A stretch of 47,797 bases of DNA from Candidatus Zixiibacteriota bacterium (GCA_030668485.1 DAOUTW010000032.1:1-47797); one strand, 5' to 3'. Positions 34,731-43,505 are shown, counted from the stretch's first letter. The notes: a model not told the origin generated them from the letters alone. A program made the numbers and translations.

Positions 34731-35957
34731 CTAAATTATACCGTATTTTTTGCCGAGACGTGCGAAAGTATCCAGCACGCGGTCAAGTTGATCATCGGTG
34801 TGAGTGGCGGTGTAGCTGGTGCGGATAAGCGACATACCCGGTGCGACCGCCGGCGGAACGACAGCATTGGCAAAGATCCCCTCATCGCTCAAATCCCGCC
34901 AAATCTTGAAACAGGTCATATCATCAAAAATCATTATCGGGACCACCGGGGTTTCCGTGGTGCCGAGATCAAACCCCAGGCTGCGCAGCCCCTCATGCAT
35001 TTTACGCGTATTCTTCCAAAGCCGCTCGCGTCGCTCCGGCTCCTCGGCCATAATCTTGAGGACTGCCAGAACCGCCGCCGCCGCTCCCGGCGGAATCGAG
35101 GCGGAAAAGATCAACGCTCGCGCGAAATGCTTGACATAGTCGATCGTATTGGCGTCGCCGACGATGAAACCACCCAACGATGCGAATGATTTGGAAAAGG
35201 TTCCCATGGTCAGGTCGACCCGATCGATCAGGCCAAAATGCTCGGCCGTTCCGCGCCCGCCTTCTCCCATGACACCGATAGAGTGAGCATCATCAACCAT
35301 CACCCGCGCGCCGTATTTATCGGCAATCCGGCACATCCTCGGCAAGTCGACAATATCGCCTTCCATCGAAAAGACACCGTCGGTGATAATCAGGACTCCA
35401 CCGCGAAATCCGTTGTTCATGGAGATTTCCAGCACCCGATCCAGATCATCCATGTCATTATGAGCATACTTCTTGGTCTTACCATAAGCCAGCCGGCAAC
35501 CATCGACAATACTGGCATGATTGCTGCGATCGATCAGGATAATATCGTCCCGATTGACCAGACAGGAAATCGTCCCCAGGTTGGTCTGAAACCCGGTCGA
35601 AAATACCAGCGCCGCCTCACATTTCATGAACTTCGCCAGTTGTTCCTCAAGCTCTACATGCAGATCAAGAGTACCATTGAGCAGTCGGGAACCGGTGCAT
35701 CCCGAGCCGTATTTAAGGCTGGCCTGAGCCGCCGCCTCCTTCACCCTGGGATCGCCCACCAGGCCGAGATAATTGTTGGAGCCGATCATGATCATTTCCT
35801 GATCGTTGACAACCACCACATCGCCGACAGCGGACGAAATCGGTCTATAATACGGATAAAAGCCGGCGTCAATAACCTCTTGGGCGGCAGTAAATTCGCG
35901 GCATTTGGCGAATAAATCGCTGGCGACCTGATCGGTTTTTTTAGAATCGGGCTGCAA
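34731..35957 (-). CDS. spt: Serine palmitoyltransferase-like alpha-oxoamine synthase
   Basis: A PLP enzyme of the alpha-oxoamine synthase family, 408 residues; it would condense an amino acid with an acyl-CoA or acyl-ACP. Visible: FYPYYRPISS (30-42), GSNNYLGL (59-66), YGSGCTGSRLLNGTLDLH, DRSNHASIVDG with the PLP-stacking His147, VDDAHSIGVMGEGGRGT, and the PLP lysine Lys256 in TFSKSFASLGGF. The Phe-Ser-Lys-Ser context and N-terminal YPYYRPI are closer to serine palmitoyltransferase than to KBL (glycine C-acetyltransferase) or BioF. The BcerS-like neighbour strengthens this. KBL or BioF activity remains possible. The start is TTG with AAAGG upstream. Confidence 0.82.
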   Translation of the reverse strand: MQPDSKKTDQVASDLFAKCREFTAAQEVIDAGFYPYYRPISSAVGDVVVVNDQEMIMIGSNNYLGLVGDPRVKEAAAQASLKYGSGCTGSRLLNGTLDLHVELEEQLAKFMKCEAALVFSTGFQTNLGTISCLVNRDDIILIDRSNHASIVDGCRLAYGKTKKYAHNDMDDLDRVLEISMNNGFRGGVLIITDGVFSMEGDIVDLPRMCRIADKYGARVMVDDAHSIGVMGEGGRGTAEHFGLIDRVDLTMGTFSKSFASLGGFIVGDANTIDYVKHFARALIFSASIPPGAAAAVLAVLKIMAEEPERRERLWKNTRKMHEGLRSLGFDLGTTETPVVPIMIFDDMTCFKIWRDLSDEGIFANAVVPPAVAPGMSLIRTSYTATHTDDQLDRVLDTFARLGKKYGII

Positions 35958-35984
35958 ATCTGGCCTTTCGTTTAAAGACTGTAA

Positions 35985-36013
35985 AATTAACCAATAGCAT
36001 GCCGGATTGTCAA
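35985..36013 (-). promoter_or_regulatory. Candidate promoter of the spt operon
   Basis: Reading leftward, a perfect TTGACA (36013-36008) with a 17-nt spacer and a weak TTAATT (35990-35985) lies 28 nt upstream of the TTG start. Confidence 0.4.
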
Positions 36014-36126
36014 GGTAAAATCAATCCCAAATAATAACGCCGTCTTAAGGCGACCGATAGCAAATTGGTAAGAAACATGGGGCTTCAGCAGGGGAATATT
36101 ACTGGAGAAAAACTATATTTTTTCAC

Positions 36127-36155
36127 TTGACAATTATTTAGGATTTACTTATATT
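36127..36155 (+). promoter_or_regulatory. Promoter facing a gene-free stretch (sRNA promoter)
   Basis: TTGACA (36127-36132), a 17-nt spacer and TATATT (36150-36155) match consensus at 11 of 12 positions. No plus-strand gene follows; a terminator lies about 50-80 nt downstream. Confidence 0.65.
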
Positions 36156-36161
36156 TTGGAT

Positions 36162-36240
36162 GCAACGGAAAGTGTTGCAGTAGTGGATTCTTCCTAACAT
36201 CGTCATCCCAGGCTGGGGTTACCCGGTCTGGGATATTTTT
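36162..36240 (+). ncRNA. Candidate small RNA, about 79 nt
   Basis: Between a strong promoter and a strong terminator lies a short transcript unit. The predicted start, 6-7 nt after the -10 box, falls on GCAAC (36162-36166), which pairs with GTTGC (36174-36178). The 3' end is a 13-bp stem with two G-U pairs (ATCCCAG at 36205-36211 with CTGGGAT at 36228-36234, and an inner GGG/CCC closed by a GTTA loop), followed by ATTTTT. No start codon with a ribosome binding site lies inside. The unit is in the 332-nt gap between the divergent spt operon and the 3' end of a leftward lipoprotein gene. It is an inference from sequence signals only. Confidence 0.5.
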
Positions 36241-36289
36241 ATGCATCGAACTTCCATTGGGAACAAATCCCTGGCGTCATGATTTAATT

Positions 36290-37615
36290 TTATTTCACTT
36301 CGTTCGGATCCCACACCAGTTCAAAGTGGTTCATGCCAAAAGTAAAGTGACGAACGAAATAGAGATAGTCATTCGGCGCTTCCGGATCGGATAATGTGAT
36401 GGTGATCGAATCGGTATAATGGAAACTACCGATCGGCGTACCATACTCATCGGTGGCCACAACCTCCGGCGGATTGCCCAGCAAGGCGGGAAATACCAGA
36501 GTATCATCCTCAATATAAACACCGTATGAGCTTGTCTGACCCATAATCGTTTGAGCCGGGTCGGGACCCTTCTCATAGACCATCCACTTCGAGGCATTGA
36601 AGTCACCGGCTGTTAATTCATACTCGTAATACCCGCTGAGGATATCACTACCGTCCTCATCTGTGCCATCCCAGGTAACCGTATATTCTCCGGCCTCATA
36701 ATATCCATCCATCAGGGTTTTCACAAGATTGTGGTAATAGTCGAAAACCTCAAGGAGTACCTGGGAGGCGATTGGAATTGCAAAGGAAATTTCAACCGAA
36801 CCACTCGGGTCGGCCGATTTTTTGGTCGGTTCGATATAATGGTGATTGATACTCCCGACATTAAGTCCTTCGACCGGCATACCGGCGGTATCAACTACTC
36901 GAATTCTCACCAGCGCCTCCGGCAGGCCCAACGAATCCAGGTTGAATGAAAAACTATTGCCGCTGAGGCTCAGTGTTGTCGTGTAAAAGAAGAAGTCATC
37001 CGGGAATTCCGGATTCGAAAGATGAATTGTCACCGTGTCGGTGTAATAGTCTGCCCCCGGTGGAACCAGCAGCCCCGGAAAAAGCAGGGTATCGTCGGTG
37101 GAAAACACTCCACTTCTGTTTAGGGTTCCTATGATAGTCTGGTGAGGATCGGGTCCCAATTCCAAAACCATCCACTTGGTATCTTCTTGTGTTCCCGCTA
37201 CGAGGTGGAATTGATAGAATCCGCTGGTCACCAAAACCGAGTCTTCATCGGTCGCGTCCCATATAATAGTAAGCTCCCCTGCTCCACTGTTGCCACTCAA
37301 AACCCTGACCGGGTTTCCATGATAATCGCTGATCGTAACCTCCCAATCACCGGCCTCAGCAAGCTGAAATTCTATTTCGGTTGATGGACAGGGACGAAAT
37401 AGACTTTTGGGAGATAAATGAATGTATCCACCGATCGGGTGATTTATCCATCCCACCCGAAGCGCTCCGTTCGGATTACCCTCCGAATCGAGAACTGTCA
37501 CCGAAAACAACGGCCCGCTGGAAACCACCGGATTGTCGTCGTCGCTGTCGCTGTCGCAACATGAAGATATCAGCACGATTGACAGAATGAAAAATAGCGC
37601 TTGTATCTTACGCAT
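36290..37615 (-). CDS. Lipoprotein with duplicated FlgD-Ig-like modules (paralog 1)
   Basis: 441 residues. The lipobox is LISSC (Cys about 18), followed by an Asp-rich linker (DSDSDDDNP). Two ~200-residue halves repeat the same order: FSVTVLDSEGNP, GWINHPIGG, an Ig-like part ending WDATDEDSVLVTSGFYQF, then GPDPHQTIIGTL; and in half two VRIRVVDTAGMP, GSINHHYIE, WDGTDEDGSDILSGYYEY, GPDPAQTIMGQT. The W-D-G/A-T-D-x-D...SGxYxY strand pair is the FlgD-Ig-like signature. Function unknown; probably on the cell surface. The ATG has GAGGAGGGG upstream. The longer open frame reaches into the promoter and was not used. The neighbouring paralog has exactly the same length. Confidence 0.87.
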   Translation of the reverse strand: MRKIQALFFILSIVLISSCCDSDSDDDNPVVSSGPLFSVTVLDSEGNPNGALRVGWINHPIGGYIHLSPKSLFRPCPSTEIEFQLAEAGDWEVTISDYHGNPVRVLSGNSGAGELTIIWDATDEDSVLVTSGFYQFHLVAGTQEDTKWMVLELGPDPHQTIIGTLNRSGVFSTDDTLLFPGLLVPPGADYYTDTVTIHLSNPEFPDDFFFYTTTLSLSGNSFSFNLDSLGLPEALVRIRVVDTAGMPVEGLNVGSINHHYIEPTKKSADPSGSVEISFAIPIASQVLLEVFDYYHNLVKTLMDGYYEAGEYTVTWDGTDEDGSDILSGYYEYELTAGDFNASKWMVYEKGPDPAQTIMGQTSSYGVYIEDDTLVFPALLGNPPEVVATDEYGTPIGSFHYTDSITITLSDPEAPNDYLYFVRHFTFGMNHFELVWDPNEVK

Positions 37616-37679
37616 AGACCCCTCCTCTGGAGCTATCTCGTTTACTTCCTTTGGCCTGCAATTGATTGATAACGATACC

Positions 37680-37708
37680 AATTTAGCTCGCATTGCCCTG
37701 GTTGTCAA
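37680..37708 (-). promoter_or_regulatory. Candidate promoter of lipoprotein paralog 1
   Basis: Reading leftward: TTGACA (37708-37703), a 17-nt spacer and TAAATT (37685-37680). The distance from -10 to ATG is 64 nt, almost the same as at the paralog. Confidence 0.5.
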
Positions 37709-37753
37709 GCCTTAGGAGTACAAGACGCCTGGCTTATAAAATCGTTCGAGAAT

Positions 37754-39079
37754 TTATTCTCCTTTTACTTCTGCAGCATTCCATTCAAATTCAAAGTTGT
37801 TTACCGCGGCATCAAGCTGACGAACAAAATACATATACACTCCGGGCACTTCGGGATCGGATAAGGTGAATGTAACGGTATCAGTGTAACGAAAATAGCC
37901 AAGGGGATTGCCAGACACTTCCATAACATCCGGAGGCGACCCCAGGAGTCCTGGAAATACAAGGGTATCAACAGTAGCATAAATGCCAAAGGAGTTGGTT
38001 TCTCCTATGAGCGTTTGATTGGGATTTTCGCCTCTCTCATATACCAACCATTCCTCTTCAACCCGGTATCTTTCAATCATGCGATACATATAATAGCCGC
38101 TTAAAACAGGATTTCCATCCTTATCTTTACCATTCCAACTCACATGATGGTCCCCGCCCTCCACTTCTTCCTCATTTACTAACGTTACCACATGCCGATC
38201 ATAGTAATCTACGATTTCAAGATATACGAAAGTGATTTCCGACCATACTTGGAAGTGGATATAAACAATTGTGTCTGGATCGACTTGACTCTTGAATGGA
38301 TCAATATAATGATGATTAATACTCCCGACACGAATGCCCGGTACTGGATTCCCGGAGGTATCAACTACCTGGATTTTAACCAGGGCATCGGGAAAACCGG
38401 GCGAATCGAGAACAAAGCTATAGTTATTGCCATCGGGATTTAGTACGGTTCTGTAATAATAAAAATTGTCGGGCGAATCAGGATTGGAAATATGGAAAGT
38501 CGCGGTGTCCGTATAGTATTCTATAGGCTGTGGATTGATCAATCCAGGGAAAAGGGCAATATTCTCGGTCGCGAACTGACCATTATGGTCCAAAGTCCCG
38601 AGGATCGTATGTCGCGGATCGGGACCTTTTTCCATGACCATCCACTTGTCATCGGTGTAATTGCCCGCAACTATAAAATAATGATAGAATCCACTGGGTA
38701 CGAGTTCATCCTGCAAATTGTAACCATCCCACAGAACTTGCTTCACACCGGCTTCGCTGTAGCCCGAATACGATCTCATCAGCCGACCGTTATAATCCTT
38801 TATAGATAGGTCCCAGTTACCAGCCTCGGGCAGAGTGAATTCTATCGGCGTCCAGGGGCCGGGTTTAAGATCGACAAAATCGTTGTGACCAAGATTGAGG
38901 CGGGGCCCCATGGGATGGTTGATACTACCTATCCGCCATCCTTCAGCAGGGTCGCCATTGGCCTTGAGAACTTTGATTGAAAATACCGGCCCCGATTCAA
39001 TCACCGGATTAGCATCATCGGTACATGATGCAAAAAAGATAAAAGGCGTTAGAAGGAATATAAAAATGCAGTACTTCAT
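37754..39079 (-). CDS. Lipoprotein with duplicated FlgD-Ig-like modules (paralog 2)
   Basis: 441 residues, same length and order as the downstream gene. The lipobox is FFASC (Cys about 17) followed by TDDANPVIESGPVFSIKVL. Both halves show the GSINHP / GSINHHYID motif and the Ig-like strand pairs LWDGYNLQDELVPSGFYHY and WNGKDKDGNPVLSGYYMY, each followed by GPDPRHTILGTL or GENPNQTLIGET. The four modules across the two genes therefore come from one internal duplication followed by gene duplication. The ribosome binding site is weak. It was not placed in an operon with the paralog, because each has its own promoter-like site. Confidence 0.87.
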   Translation of the reverse strand: MKYCIFIFLLTPFIFFASCTDDANPVIESGPVFSIKVLKANGDPAEGWRIGSINHPMGPRLNLGHNDFVDLKPGPWTPIEFTLPEAGNWDLSIKDYNGRLMRSYSGYSEAGVKQVLWDGYNLQDELVPSGFYHYFIVAGNYTDDKWMVMEKGPDPRHTILGTLDHNGQFATENIALFPGLINPQPIEYYTDTATFHISNPDSPDNFYYYRTVLNPDGNNYSFVLDSPGFPDALVKIQVVDTSGNPVPGIRVGSINHHYIDPFKSQVDPDTIVYIHFQVWSEITFVYLEIVDYYDRHVVTLVNEEEVEGGDHHVSWNGKDKDGNPVLSGYYMYRMIERYRVEEEWLVYERGENPNQTLIGETNSFGIYATVDTLVFPGLLGSPPDVMEVSGNPLGYFRYTDTVTFTLSDPEVPGVYMYFVRQLDAAVNNFEFEWNAAEVKGE

Positions 39080-39142
39080 AAATTCGTCTTTCAATACTGG
39101 ATTGCGACATCCATTGACCGGGCCTTTTGATGATTCCATAGA

Positions 39143-39171
39143 AAAATATTGGTAATTAGTTATCCTGTCCA
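39143..39171 (-). promoter_or_regulatory. Candidate promoter of lipoprotein paralog 2
   Basis: Reading leftward: TGGACA (39171-39166, 5 of 6), a 17-nt spacer and TATTTT (39148-39143, 4 of 6). The -10 box is 63 nt from the ATG. Confidence 0.4.
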
Positions 39172-39236
39172 GTAAATAATCTGAACCCAATACGGAAGAA
39201 AAATATCTCAAATTGCGATCCCATTTCCCTTCATAC

Positions 39237-39265
39237 TTGACAGTTGACCTCTCAAACCGTACCTT
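39237..39265 (+). promoter_or_regulatory. Candidate promoter of the pgsA-recA run
   Basis: A perfect TTGACA (39237-39242) with a 17-nt spacer and a weak TACCTT (39260-39265) lies 22 nt before the pgsA ATG. Confidence 0.4.
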
Positions 39266-39287
39266 TTGCCCCTGATGGTGATGCTAT

Positions 39288-39875
39288 ATGAACACTCCTA
39301 ATAAGCTGACATTATCGCGGATTATTCTGTCACCCATTTTTATGGTCTTTTTCCTCATGGAAAATGTCTATTGCCGGGCCCTCTCCCTGTTGATTTTCAC
39401 CGTCGCCGCCCTAACCGACCTCTGGGACGGTCACCTCGCCCGTAAGTACGGCATTGTCACCGGCTTCGGCAAATTCATGGACCCCCTGGCCGATAAAATC
39501 CTGACCTCAACCGCCTTCATCTCCTTCGCCGCTCTCGGCTATGTCCAGGCCTGGATGATTATGCTGATTATTATCCGCGAATTTTTCATCACCGGACTGC
39601 GGTCGCTGGCCGCCTACCGGGGATTGGTCATTTCACCCTCATTATCGGCCAAGTTTAAGACTGCTCTGCAGATGACGACGATTGTCGTTATTCTCTTATA
39701 TATCAATCTGAAAACGATTATGCCGGCTCTGGGATACGAGGGAGATTTTTTCGAACTGGAACTTGTTACCCAAATTTTTGACTGGATGGTACTGATCACC
39801 ATGGTCGTGACAGTACTGACCGGCATCGATTACCTCATTAAAAACGGACGCATCCTCAAGGGGGTTCTCAAATAA
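39288..39875 (+). CDS. pgsA: CDP-diacylglycerol-glycerol-3-phosphate 3-phosphatidyltransferase
   Basis: An integral membrane enzyme, 195 residues, making phosphatidylglycerophosphate from CDP-diacylglycerol and glycerol-3-phosphate. The CDP-alcohol phosphotransferase motif is complete: Asp44, Asp47-Gly48, Ala51-Arg52, Gly61, Asp65 and Asp69 in DLWDGHLARKYG and GKFMDPLADK. The N-terminal NTPNKLTLSRIILSPIF is typical. About five or six membrane helices are visible. The next gene, pgpA, starts directly after its stop codon and performs the next step. It is the first gene of a conserved pgsA-pgpA-cinA-thpR-recA run. Confidence 0.95.
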   Translation: MNTPNKLTLSRIILSPIFMVFFLMENVYCRALSLLIFTVAALTDLWDGHLARKYGIVTGFGKFMDPLADKILTSTAFISFAALGYVQAWMIMLIIIREFFITGLRSLAAYRGLVISPSLSAKFKTALQMTTIVVILLYINLKTIMPALGYEGDFFELELVTQIFDWMVLITMVVTVLTGIDYLIKNGRILKGVLK

Positions 39876-40343
39876 ATGCGACGTCTTGTAACCTTTATCG
39901 CAACAGGAGCTTACTCCGGATATTTTCCGATCGTCGCCGGTACCATCGGTACCATCCCGGCCTGGTTTATCGCCTGGTTTCTGCTCGGACACGATAGCAC
40001 GATCCTAATCATTGCCACCGTGATCACTTTTGTCCTCTCGGTATGGTCGGCCTCGAAGGCCGAAGATTTTCTGGGACACGATTCCAAAAAAATCGTCATC
40101 GACGAATGGGCCGGGATGTTTATCTCCCTGCTTTTTTTGCCGTACCGTCTCGAGGTATATATCGCAGCATTTTTCTTTTTCAGATTTTATGATGTGATAA
40201 AACCGTTCCCCGCCGGGTATTGCGAATCGTTGCCCGGAGGATGGGGTATCACCCTTGATGATGTCTTTGCCGGTATCTACGCCAACCTCACCTGCTGGCT
40301 CTGCATTTTCGCCCTGGGCCGCCTCAACTGGTTTGGGTTCTAA
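39876..40343 (+). CDS. pgpA: Phosphatidylglycerophosphatase A
   Basis: A small membrane phosphatase, 155 residues, that dephosphorylates phosphatidylglycerophosphate to phosphatidylglycerol. Family motifs: GYFPIVAGTIGTIPAW near the N-terminus, KKIVIDEWAGMF with the Asp-Glu pair, FFRFYDVIKPFPA and GGWGITLDDVFAGIYAN. About four hydrophobic segments. The start codon follows the pgsA stop without a gap, so the two steps of phosphatidylglycerol synthesis are encoded together. Confidence 0.95.
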   Translation: MRRLVTFIATGAYSGYFPIVAGTIGTIPAWFIAWFLLGHDSTILIIATVITFVLSVWSASKAEDFLGHDSKKIVIDEWAGMFISLLFLPYRLEVYIAAFFFFRFYDVIKPFPAGYCESLPGGWGITLDDVFAGIYANLTCWLCIFALGRLNWFGF

Positions 40344-40369
40344 ACAGTTATTGAATAGGTCTATAGATC

Positions 40370-41611
40370 ATGATAGCGGAAATCATTATAATCGGCGATG
40401 AGCTCCTATACGGCGCCCGCACCGACACCAACTCCGGCTTTCTGGCGCGAACCCTCGATGCCATCGGTATCGACATCAGGTATATAACCACCGTCGGGGA
40501 CGATATGGATCAACTGGTCGATGCGATCAATCTGGCTCAACGGCGAGCTAAGATTGTTCTCACCACCGGCGGGCTGGGACCGACCGAGGATGATATCACC
40601 AAAAAAGCGATCTGCAAGGTCTTTAAACGAAATTTGATTTTCCACGAGAATATCCTCGAAGACCTCCAGAAAAGATTTGCCGCCAGGGGCGTTAAAATGC
40701 CCGCCATAAATCAAAATCAGGCCCTGCTACCCCAGGGAGCGCAATTTTTAAAAAATAAATTCGGTTCCGCCCTGGGAATCGTCATCGATGAACAGGGCCG
40801 TTTCTTCTGCGCCATGCCCGGTGTGCCGGTGGAGATGGAAATAATTACCGAAGAAGAACTTCTGCCTTTGCTCAAAGCCCGCGCCGGAGACATAACTATT
40901 GTCCGTCATAAGCTGCGCACCGCCGGTATCATGGAATCGACCCTGGCCGAAAAAATCCGGCCCGGACTGAAGTTCGCCGAAGGCGTATCGTTGGCCTATC
41001 TTCCCTCATATCGGGGAGTCGATCTCTGTATCAAGGGTATCGGGACGATTAAGGAAGAGGTCGAGGCTGGTGTCAAAATATTGGCCGATGGTATCCGTCG
41101 CAGCGCCGGTGACTATGTTTTCACCGAGGATGACCGCCAACTGGAAGATATTGTCGCCGAACTCCTGACTCAAAAAGGGAAAACCCTGGCAACCGCCGAA
41201 TCGTGCACCGGAGGACTCCTCGGCGGACGCCTGACCGCCGTCCCCGGCTCTTCGCGCTATTACCTGGGCGGAATTATCGCCTATGCCAACGAAGTCAAAA
41301 TGAACCGCCTGGGAGTCGTGCGAGATACCATTGAGCGCTTCGGAGCGGTTTCGGCGGAAACCGCTAAAGCGATGGCAGCCGGCGTAATCAAAGCCCTGGG
41401 AGCCGACGTAGGCATTTCGATCACCGGCATTGCCGGCCCCGACGGCGGCACCGAGGAAAAACCGGTAGGAACCGTTTTCATCGGAATTGCGTTTTCCGAC
41501 CACCAGGCCGCGGCAAAATTGTCACTCGGCGTCCACCGGGGCATGATCCGCGAAAGAGCTGTGACCGCAGCGCTCGATATTATCCGGCGGGAACTGATAA
41601 ACCTGGCATAA
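40370..41611 (+). CDS. cinA: CinA: competence/damage-inducible protein with NMN amidase domain
   Basis: 413 residues, two domains. The N-terminal MoaB/MogA-like domain (about 1-170) begins IIIIGDELLYGARTDTNS and has VLTTGGLGPTEDDITKKAI; in CinA proteins this part has ADP-ribose pyrophosphatase activity. The C-terminal PncC-type nicotinamide-nucleotide amidase domain (about 255-413) shows TLATAESCTGGLLGGRLT, SRYYLGGIIAYANEVK, FGAVSAETAKAMA and SITGIAGPDGGTEEKPVGT. It recycles pyridine nucleotides and sits next to recA in many bacteria. Confidence 0.96.
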   Translation: MIAEIIIIGDELLYGARTDTNSGFLARTLDAIGIDIRYITTVGDDMDQLVDAINLAQRRAKIVLTTGGLGPTEDDITKKAICKVFKRNLIFHENILEDLQKRFAARGVKMPAINQNQALLPQGAQFLKNKFGSALGIVIDEQGRFFCAMPGVPVEMEIITEEELLPLLKARAGDITIVRHKLRTAGIMESTLAEKIRPGLKFAEGVSLAYLPSYRGVDLCIKGIGTIKEEVEAGVKILADGIRRSAGDYVFTEDDRQLEDIVAELLTQKGKTLATAESCTGGLLGGRLTAVPGSSRYYLGGIIAYANEVKMNRLGVVRDTIERFGAVSAETAKAMAAGVIKALGADVGISITGIAGPDGGTEEKPVGTVFIGIAFSDHQAAAKLSLGVHRGMIRERAVTAALDIIRRELINLA

Positions 41612-41660
41612 TATCGAAAAATGTGATACTCATCTGTCGCTTTATTTATTATCTCATAGT

Positions 41661-42251
41661 ATGGGAAATGGGAATATGCAGAATCAGGATAAAAAAACCG
41701 TCCGCCTCTTTATCGCCCTGCTCTTTTCCGGCCAGATCAAAGAAGCTCTCGGCGATCTGATAGATGACCTTAGACCGCGAGGCGAGGGAATAAAATGGGT
41801 CGAGGCCAAAAATATTCACCTGACCCTGAAATTTATCGGTGAGGTCCCTGAAAAAAAAATCAAACTGATCGGCGACGCCACTCAATCGGTTCTGGAAGGG
41901 CGAAAAAAATTCGAAGGGCAGGTCGTCGGATGCGGCGGTTTCCCCAACCTGCGCAACCCGCGCGTCCTCTGGGTCGGCCTCAAAGGAGCCGAACCGGCCA
42001 TCGAAATAGCCCAGCAGATCGACCGCAAGCTCATCCCGATCGGTATCGATTCGGAAAAACGGGGCCTTTCCCCCCATCTGACACTGGGCCGAATCAAAAA
42101 GCGGTCCGATTTATCCAAGTTGGCCGCTCACATGGAAAGCTTGAATTTTGACGCCGGGTCGGTTATATTGGATCGGGTGGCTTTGGTTAAGTCTACACTG
42201 ACTCCCGGCGGGCCCATATATGAAAACATAAAACTTTTTGAACTCGAATAA
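41661..42251 (+). CDS. thpR: RNA 2',3'-cyclic phosphodiesterase (2H/LigT family)
   Basis: 196 residues, cytosolic. It has the two catalytic His-x-Thr-x motifs of the 2H phosphoesterases: IHLTLKFIGEV (His about 54) and PHLTLGRIKK (His about 139), with RLFIALLF at the N-terminus as usual. It hydrolyses 2',3'-cyclic phosphate ends of RNA; the older name is 2'-5' RNA ligase. Two ATGs five codons apart are possible, neither with a clear ribosome binding site; TATTAT lies 8 nt before the first. recA follows after 12 nt. Confidence 0.92.
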   Translation: MGNGNMQNQDKKTVRLFIALLFSGQIKEALGDLIDDLRPRGEGIKWVEAKNIHLTLKFIGEVPEKKIKLIGDATQSVLEGRKKFEGQVVGCGGFPNLRNPRVLWVGLKGAEPAIEIAQQIDRKLIPIGIDSEKRGLSPHLTLGRIKKRSDLSKLAAHMESLNFDAGSVILDRVALVKSTLTPGGPIYENIKLFELE

Positions 42252-42263
42252 AGGGTGGTAAAT

Positions 42264-43307
42264 ATGGCTACTCAGGCACCTGATCAGAAAAAGGCGCTCG
42301 ACGCGGCAGTCGCCCAGATCGAAAAGCAATTCGGCAAAGGTTCGATCATGAAATTGGGCGAGGACAACATCTATACCGGACTGGATATTATCCCCAGCGG
42401 TTCGCTCGGCCTCGATATTGCGCTCGGAATCGGCGGCTACCCGCGCGGCCGCGTTATTGAAATCTACGGTCCGGAATCATCGGGCAAAACAACCCTGGCT
42501 CTCCATGCCATCGCCGAAGCGCAAAAAACCGGCGGCACGGCGGCTTTCATCGATGCCGAGCATGCTCTCGACCCCACATATTCCCGCGCTCTCGGAGTCG
42601 ATCTGGATAATCTCCTGATTTCTCAACCGGACACCGGCGAACAGGCATTGGAAATAGCCGAAACGCTGGTTCGCTCCGGCGCCGTCGATATTATCGTCAT
42701 CGATTCCGTGGCAGCCCTGGTGCCGCGCGCCGAAATCGAAGGCGAAATGGGCGACGCCCATATGGGATTACAGGCGCGCCTGATGTCGCAGGCTCTGCGC
42801 AAACTGACCGGCGTTATTTCAAAATCCCGCACCTGTCTTGTATTCATCAACCAGATCAGAATGAAAATCGGTGTCATGTTCGGAAACCCGGAAACGACAA
42901 CCGGCGGCAACGCCCTCAAATTCTACGCCACCATGCGGCTTGATATCCGTAAAATCGCCACCATCAAGGATGCCGATAGCGTCGTTGGCAACCGCACCAG
43001 GGTCCGGGTGGTCAAAAACAAGGTCTCCCCGCCGTTCCGCGAGGCCGAATTTGACATCACCTATGGCCTGGGCATTTCCCGGATCGGCGAATTGCTCGAT
43101 ATCGGCGTCAGAGAAGAGATCATCGACAAGTCAGGAGCCTGGTTCTCTTATGGAAGCGACCGCCTCGGCCAGGGCCGTGAACGAGTCAAGCAGTTCCTGC
43201 TCGAAAACACCGACCTGACTCAGGCCATCGAGAAAGAGATCAAGATCAAGCTTGGCCTTACCGCCGAACCGGTAGCAACCGACCCCGAACCGGCAAAAAC
43301 CGAATAA
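42264..43307 (+). CDS. recA: Recombinase RecA
   Basis: The ATP-dependent strand-exchange recombinase and SOS co-protease, 347 residues. Visible: [10 protein letters not shown] near 23, Walker [10 protein letters not shown] (69-77), the [11 protein letters not shown] segment, Walker [14 protein letters not shown], the L1 loop [41 protein letters not shown] and the C-terminal KISRIGE/SYG-type region ([14 protein letters not shown]). It is complete, with no intein. ATG was chosen with AAGGGTGG upstream; an in-frame GTG three codons earlier overlaps that site. No SOS-type operator was recognised. A good terminator follows. Confidence 0.98.
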   Translation: MATQAPDQKKALDAAVAQIEKQFGKGSIMKLGEDNIYTGLDIIPSGSLGLDIALGIGGYPRGRVIEIYGPESSGKTTLALHAIAEAQKTGGTAAFIDAEHALDPTYSRALGVDLDNLLISQPDTGEQALEIAETLVRSGAVDIIVIDSVAALVPRAEIEGEMGDAHMGLQARLMSQALRKLTGVISKSRTCLVFINQIRMKIGVMFGNPETTTGGNALKFYATMRLDIRKIATIKDADSVVGNRTRVRVVKNKVSPPFREAEFDITYGLGISRIGELLDIGVREEIIDKSGAWFSYGSDRLGQGRERVKQFLLENTDLTQAIEKEIKIKLGLTAEPVATDPEPAKTE

Positions 43308-43324
43308 TCGCTAAACTGCTTTTA

Positions 43325-43353
43325 AAAGGGGCGCCGCCTGGCGCCCCTTTATA
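43325..43353 (+). terminator. Rho-independent terminator after recA
   Basis: An 11-bp perfect stem, AAAGGGGCGCC (43325-43335) with GGCGCCCCTTT (43340-43350), 4-nt loop, then ATAT. It lies 17 nt after the recA stop. Confidence 0.85.
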
Positions 43354-43505
43354 TCTCTGTGTTATTTTCGGAAATGATTTCAAGACAACAACTTACTCCC
43401 ACGCTGACGCTGAGAATCAAGACATAACAAGTCAATTTTCGAACCAATTTGCCGATAAATAGGCCAAAGGTAGTAACAGAACAGTAGTTTGAATCGGAAG
43501 TGAAA

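Noticed and set aside
34731-35957. Assignment as BioF or glycine C-acetyltransferase (KBL)
   Set aside because: The lysine context TFSKSFAS and the BcerS-like neighbour favour serine palmitoyltransferase. No biotin or threonine-catabolism gene lies nearby. It remains a secondary option.
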